Assembly (NCBI GenBank): GCA_022843955.1
Contig: JALHMQ010000002.1
Span: 62,001-126,000, forward strand
Origin: Burkholderiaceae bacterium
GTDB lineage: Bacteria; Pseudomonadota; Gammaproteobacteria; Burkholderiales; Burkholderiaceae_F
Direction: 5' to 3'
DNA: 64,000 nucleotides
Each line of letters starts with the position of its first letter. Position 1 is the stretch's first letter. Below are positions 60,609-64,000 of the stretch, piece after piece. The translations under genes and the position numbers were made by a program. Below the pieces are notes generated by a model. The model had not been told where the DNA came from. It saw only the letters and a program-made list of their open reading frames with translations, and did not search any database.

Positions 60609-60925
60609 GCTACGTCGCTCGCTTGCGCGAGCGCCGCAAAAACTGGTCAGAGCGGCCGCTCCGGAGCGGCCGCGCGCTGGCCGCTCTATCTGAGGCCGAC
60701 ACCCTGCGGGTGTCGGCCAACCCATCTCTGCTCCACCCGCGCGAGCCGCGCGATTGGCAACGGTGCCAGCCACAAAGTGGCAACTGATCGCGCTCTGCCC
60801 GCAGACGCCACGCAGAGCGGCGCAGCCGCGCCGCGCGCGCATCGTCGTGGTCGACGCAGCAACGCGCAGCCGACCACCCACTTCGACTTCGTCTGGCTCT
60901 GCCAGCGAAGTCGAACTAATCCCTC

Positions 60926-60972
60926 CGCTTTGCGTGCACGTACGACCCGCAGGGTCGCGTACACGCAAAGCG
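60926..60972 (+). repeat. 47-nt stem-loop element, right copy
   Basis: Same 11-5-7-3-7-3-11 plan as the left copy. Four outer-stem pairs and one inner-stem pair differ from the left copy, each with both partners changed so pairing is kept; one further change (A for G at 60942) is uncompensated. Confidence 0.88.
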
Positions 60973-60973
60973 C

Positions 60974-62206
60974 CTAAAAGTTCCCGACGATCCATTCCCT
61001 CATCCGTTTCATCGTTTGCTTGAACGAGCCGGTCTGCGCGGCCACCTTGCGGCCGCGCAGGCGTTGCGAGTGCGCCTCGCCGAGCAGGCCCATCACGGTG
61101 GCAAAGCGCGGGTTCTTCACCACGTCGGCCAGCGCGCCGTCATAGGTCGGCCAGCCGATGCGTGCCGGCTTGAGAAAGACGTCTTCCGCCAGTTCGCCGG
61201 CGCCGGGCAGCAGACTTGAACCGCCGGTCAGCACGATCCCCGACGACAGCAGTTCCTCGTAGCCACTCTCTCGCACCACCTTCTGCGTGAGAGAGAACAA
61301 CTCCTCCACGCGCGGCTCGATCACCGCCGCCAGCGCCTGCTTGGACAGCAGGCGCGGCGGGCGGTCGCCGATGCCGGGAATCTCGATCTTGTCGTTCGGA
61401 TCGGCCAGCACTTCCTTGGCCACGCCATGGCGCAACTTGATCTCCTCGGCATCCGGGATCGGCGTGCGCAGCGCCATCGCGATGTCGTTGGAGATCTGGT
61501 CGCCCGCGATCGGGATCACCGCCGTGTGCCGGATCGCACCACCGGTGAAGATGGCGACGTCGGTGGTGCCGCCGCCGATGTCGACCAGTGCCACGCCGAG
61601 TTCCTTCTCGTCGGCGGTCAGCACGCTCATGCTGGAGGCCAGCGGCTGCAGGATCAGGTCCTGCACCTCGAGCCCGCAGCGGCGCACGCACTTGATGATG
61701 TTCTGCGCCGCGCTCACTGCGCCGGTGACGATATGCACCTTCACTTCCAGGCGCACGCCGCTCATGCCGATCGGCTCGCGGATGTCTTCCTGGCCGTCGA
61801 CCATGAACTCCTGCGTCAGCACGTGCAGCACCTGCTGATCGGTCGGGATGTTGATCGCGCGCGCGGTCTCGATCACGCGCGCGACGTCAGTGGCGCTGAC
61901 CTCGCGGTCCTTGATCGCCACCATGCCACTCGAGTTGAAGCTCTTGATATGGCTGCCGGCAATGCCGGTGTAGACCTCGGTGATGCGGCAGGCCGCCATC
62001 AGCTCGGCCTCTTCGAGCGCGCGGCGGATCGATTGCACGGTCGACTCGATGTTGACCACGACGCCACGACGCAGCCCCTCGCTGGGCGACTGACCGAGGC
62101 CGATCACCTGGAAGCGGCCGTCGGGCAGCACCTCGGCCACCGCGACCACCACCTTGCTGGTGCCGATGTCGAGCCCGACGATGATGTCTTTGCTGTCGTT
62201 TCTCAT
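60974..62206 (-). CDS. ftsA: Cell division protein FtsA
   Basis: Actin-like protein that tethers FtsZ to the membrane and recruits divisome proteins. 410 residues. Phosphate loops VGLDIGTSKVVV near the start and ALVDIGGGTTDVAIF in the middle; adenosine motif VLTGGSSLLPG. The 1C domain lies at about 85-165. The C-terminal amphipathic helix KQTMKRMREWIVGNF is the membrane-targeting sequence. ATG overlaps the ftsQ stop (ATGA). Its stop is one base from the hairpin array. Confidence 0.97.
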   Translation of the reverse strand: MRNDSKDIIVGLDIGTSKVVVAVAEVLPDGRFQVIGLGQSPSEGLRRGVVVNIESTVQSIRRALEEAELMAACRITEVYTGIAGSHIKSFNSSGMVAIKDREVSATDVARVIETARAINIPTDQQVLHVLTQEFMVDGQEDIREPIGMSGVRLEVKVHIVTGAVSAAQNIIKCVRRCGLEVQDLILQPLASSMSVLTADEKELGVALVDIGGGTTDVAIFTGGAIRHTAVIPIAGDQISNDIAMALRTPIPDAEEIKLRHGVAKEVLADPNDKIEIPGIGDRPPRLLSKQALAAVIEPRVEELFSLTQKVVRESGYEELLSSGIVLTGGSSLLPGAGELAEDVFLKPARIGWPTYDGALADVVKNPRFATVMGLLGEAHSQRLRGRKVAAQTGSFKQTMKRMREWIVGNF

Positions 62207-62982
62207 GGCTTCTTGTTCTGGGCTGGCGCAAGTCGGGTACCGGCCGGCAGCGCCGCCGCCAGGCCATTGGGGTAGCGGGCATCGATGCGCGACGGCGGCG
62301 CGCCGAACTTGGCGAGCATCTGCGGATAGCTGGCGGTGATCAGTTCGATGCGCTCGCGCAGCTGACCCGGCGGGTCATCGCGCCCAAGCTCGATACGCTG
62401 GCCATCGACGGCCTTGAGCGACCACGAAGCGCGCTCGGACACGCTCATCGATGCGATCTCGATCGACAGCGGCGCCAGCAGCGCCGCGAACTCCTGGAAG
62501 CGGCGCACCGCCTCGGCGGCGTATTGCGGCGGGCCATCGAACGACACGAGCGGCCCATAGATCTCCGCCTCGGCGATGTTCGCCACGAACAGGCGTCCCT
62601 CGTCGGACACCACGCGACCGTCACTCCACACGCCGAGCGCGCGATGTTCGGTCAGCGTCACCAGCAGCCGGTCGGGCCACACCCGCCGCACGCTCGCGCC
62701 GGCCACCCACGGCACCGTCTCGAACACCCGGCGCGCATCGTCAAGACGCATCGTGAAGAAATTGCCGGCCAGCTGGCGTGCGATCGCGCTGCGCAGCGCC
62801 GCCTGGCTCACGTGCTGCAGTTCGCCCTCACTGGCCCGCACCTCGATGCTGCGAAAGTCGAACGCCGGTCGCTGCGCCACCCAGGCCACCGCGGTGCCGG
62901 CGGCCACCAGCAGCGCCATGCCAAAGCACAGGCGCGCGGCCAGCTCCATCAGGCGCGGGGCGGTGGCGGGCGGCTGTCTCAC
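62203..62982 (-). CDS. ftsQ: Cell division protein FtsQ
   Basis: Bitopic divisome protein connecting cytosolic and periplasmic components. 259 residues from GTG at 62982, which overlaps the ddl stop (GTGA). A short cytosolic start (VRQPPATAPRLMELAARL), one membrane helix (about 14-33), POTRA domain (FDFRSIEVRASEGELQHVS) and beta domain with WVAGASVRRVWPDRLLVTLTEH, a segment typical of FtsQ. A later ATG (residue 12) is possible. A longer in-frame reading through ddl is not real. Confidence 0.92.
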   Translation of the reverse strand: MRQPPATAPRLMELAARLCFGMALLVAAGTAVAWVAQRPAFDFRSIEVRASEGELQHVSQAALRSAIARQLAGNFFTMRLDDARRVFETVPWVAGASVRRVWPDRLLVTLTEHRALGVWSDGRVVSDEGRLFVANIAEAEIYGPLVSFDGPPQYAAEAVRRFQEFAALLAPLSIEIASMSVSERASWSLKAVDGQRIELGRDDPPGQLRERIELITASYPQMLAKFGAPPSRIDARYPNGLAAALPAGTRLAPAQNKKP

Positions 62983-63956
62983 GCGCGCTCCAATCGGGCC
63001 ATCGACAGGATTTCCAGCACCAGGTCCCCGTAGCTCAGGCCGGTGGCGCGCGCGGCGATCGGCACCAGCGAGTGCCCGGTCATGCCCGGCGAGGTGTTGA
63101 CCTCCAGCAGGTACGGCCGGTCGCCGCGCGGGTTCACGTCGAGCATGACGTCGACCCGACCCCAGCCGCGACAGCCGATCGCGTTGTAGGCGCGCACGCA
63201 CAGCGCCTGGATCTGCTGCGACAGACTGTCTTCCAGCGGCGCCGGGCACAGGTACTGGGTGTCCTCGCTGTAGTACTTGTGGTGGAAGTCGTAATTGGCA
63301 CCAGGGGCGCGGATCTCGATCAGCGGCAAGGCGCGCGCCGTCTTGCCCTCACCCAGCACCGCACAGGTCAGCTCGCGCCCGACGATCATCTGCTCGATCA
63401 GCACGTCGTCGTCGTACTTGACCGCTTCCTCGAACGCCGCCGCCAGTTCGTTCTGATCGTGCGAGGTGACCTTGGTGATGCCGATGGTGGAGCCCTCGCG
63501 CGACGGCTTGACGATCAGCTGGTCGCCCAGTTCGGCGACCACCCGCTTCCAGTCGCTGGTGGCGTGGCCCATCTCCCAGTCGGGGGTGGGCAGTTCCTCG
63601 GCGAGCCAGATCTTCTTGGTCATCACCTTGTCGATCGCCACACTGCTCGCCTGCACGCCACTGCCGGTGTACGGCACCTTCAACAGTTCGAGCACCCCCT
63701 GGATCGTGCCGTCCTCGCCGCCACGACCGTGCAGCGCGATGAACACCCGATCGAACTTCGCCGCCGCCAGCTCGGCGATCGACTGGCGGCCTGGATCGAA
63801 AGCATGCGCATCGACGCCCCGCGCGGTGAGCGCGGTCAGCACGCCGGTTCCACTCATGATCGAGACCTCGCGCTCGGAGGAGTCGCCGCCGAACAGCACG
63901 CCCACCTTGCCGAACACGTTCACGGGAATCTTCACTTCGTCTGCCGGCGCCGTCAT
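62979..63956 (-). CDS. ddl: D-alanine-D-alanine ligase
   Basis: ATP-grasp ligase making D-Ala-D-Ala for the UDP-MurNAc pentapeptide. 325 residues. Start KIPVNVFGKVGVLFGGDSSEREVSIMSG contains the N-terminal substrate loop; ALHGRGGEDGTIQG, LIVKPSREGSTIG and the C-terminal RVDVMLD...YLLEVNTSPGMTGHSLVP are diagnostic. Cytosolic. ATG overlaps the murC stop (ATGA) and the ribosome site AGGGAGG lies within the last murC codons. This is the DdlB position in the dcw cluster. Confidence 0.97.
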   Translation of the reverse strand: MTAPADEVKIPVNVFGKVGVLFGGDSSEREVSIMSGTGVLTALTARGVDAHAFDPGRQSIAELAAAKFDRVFIALHGRGGEDGTIQGVLELLKVPYTGSGVQASSVAIDKVMTKKIWLAEELPTPDWEMGHATSDWKRVVAELGDQLIVKPSREGSTIGITKVTSHDQNELAAAFEEAVKYDDDVLIEQMIVGRELTCAVLGEGKTARALPLIEIRAPGANYDFHHKYYSEDTQYLCPAPLEDSLSQQIQALCVRAYNAIGCRGWGRVDVMLDVNPRGDRPYLLEVNTSPGMTGHSLVPIAARATGLSYGDLVLEILSMARLERA

Positions 63957-64000
63957 TCCGCGCCTCCCTTCGTCAAACTGGCGGGCACCGTGCCGATCGA
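63953..64000 (-). CDS. murC: UDP-N-acetylmuramate-L-alanine ligase MurC, C-terminal fragment
   Basis: Only the last 15 codons and stop are in the window, reading SIGTVPASLTKGGAE. The S-I-G-x-V-P motif is the normal end of MurC (GAGSIG-VP), and the gene is in the right place, immediately before ddl with a four-base overlap. The rest lies beyond 64000. Confidence 0.8.
   Translation of the reverse strand, partial: SIGTVPASLTKGGAE

Larger units (their letters stand above)
60562..60972. repeat. 411-bp array of hairpins bounded by inverted 47-nt elements
   Basis: Consecutive inverted repeats, all perfect arms unless noted: 60562-60608 (11-bp outer stem CGTGAGGCGTG/CACGCCTCACG, inner GCGACGC-TGC-GCGTCGC); 60616-60633 (CGCTCGC/GCGAGCG); 60649-60687 (AGAGCGGCC/GGCCGCTCT containing the 22-bp palindrome 60652-60673); 60694-60718 (GGCCGACACCC-TGC-GGGTGTCGGCC); 60769-60781 (GCCAC-AAA-GTGGC); 60791-60819 (CGCTCTGC/GCAGAGCG); 60847-60877 (GTGGTCG/CGACCAC); 60882-60915 (TTCGACTTCG/CGAAGTCGAA with inner CTGGC-TCT-GCCAG, one bulged T); 60926-60972 (CGCTTTGCGTG/CACGCAAAGCG with inner CGACCC-GCA-GGGTCG). 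The right end stops one base after the ftsA stop codon. Confidence 0.9.
60482..60973. other. ftsA-ftsZ spacer
   Basis: No gene. The ftsZ-proximal 100 bases (60461-60561) hold the ribosome site and one weak stem, GGCGAG/CTCGCC (60516-60521, 60531-60536). The rest (60562-60972) is the hairpin array described separately. Open frames on both strands here encode Arg/Ala-rich peptides caused by the palindromes. Confidence 0.7.

Noticed and set aside
60489-60995. 168-codon minus-strand frame and plus-strand partners across the hairpin array
   Set aside because: They arise from the palindromes; similar peptides appear on both strands, as expected from inverted repeats, not from selection on protein.

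Overview
The window is GC-rich chromosomal DNA of a betaproteobacterium, most likely of the order Burkholderiales. This is inferred from gene order and protein type: rnb-tonB-aroE-mtgA, pilB-pilC-pilD-coaE-zapD-yacG followed by an opposing nudix-thiE fusion, pilS-pilR-ampD, rplU-rpmA-obgE-proB, a lysine/alanine-rich H1-like protein and the end of a murC-ddl-ftsQ-ftsA-ftsZ-lpxC-secA series. Nearly all of it is housekeeping. I see no insertion sequence, prophage, CRISPR array, toxin-antitoxin pair or defence island.

Layout. 1-7.3 kb: malic enzyme (cut by the window edge), a PLP aminotransferase, a lytic transglycosylase, a UbiD-type decarboxylase, a KTSC protein and the Mg2+ transporter MgtE. 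7.3-15.3 kb, minus strand, tightly packed with several ATGA overlaps: mtgA, aroE, a TonB-domain protein, an RNase II/R family exonuclease, a YbaK-type deacylase, an SDR reductase, a YqiA esterase and mpl. 15.5-23 kb, plus strand: a conserved hypothetical protein coupled to a TlpA thioredoxin, aroQ, accB-accC, prmA, a zinc-ribbon/DUF3426 protein, a PfkB kinase and a SlyB-like lipoprotein. 23-34.5 kb, minus strand: yggT, an H1-like protein built on a 39-bp tandem repeat, nrdB-nrdA with a candidate NrdR operator, ampD, pilR-pilS, a PP0621-family protein and a CcsA/YpjD-like membrane protein. 34.6-43.5 kb: ffh, a second lytic transglycosylase, proS, rppH, proB-obgE, rpmA-rplU, a polyprenyl synthase and tRNA-Pro(CGG). 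43.7-49.2 kb, plus strand: pilB-pilC-pilD-coaE-zapD-yacG. 49.3-64 kb, mostly minus strand: nudix-thiE fusion, DUF815 ATPase, argJ, secA, an M23 peptidase, DUF721 (DciA-like, plus strand), a 58-residue membrane protein, lpxC, DUF2189 (plus strand), ftsZ, ftsA, ftsQ, ddl and the last 15 codons of murC.

Working together: the cell-wall theme is strong. Precursor synthesis (murC, ddl), polymerisation (mtgA), division (ftsQ, ftsA, ftsZ, zapD), remodelling (two SLT enzymes, M23) and recycling (ampD, mpl) are all here. PilS/PilR and PilB/C/D point to type IV pili, although the regulators and the assembly genes lie about 10 kb apart on opposite strands.

The least ordinary structure is the ftsA-ftsZ spacer. 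It is about 500 bp long and carries a run of perfect hairpins bounded by two inverted copies of one 47-nt stem-loop. The copies differ at 11 positions, and ten of these form five compensatory base-pair changes. Nearby, a plus-strand DUF2189 gene interrupts the usual ftsZ-lpxC adjacency and has hairpin-rich spacers on both sides. I did not find a clearly new multi-gene system.
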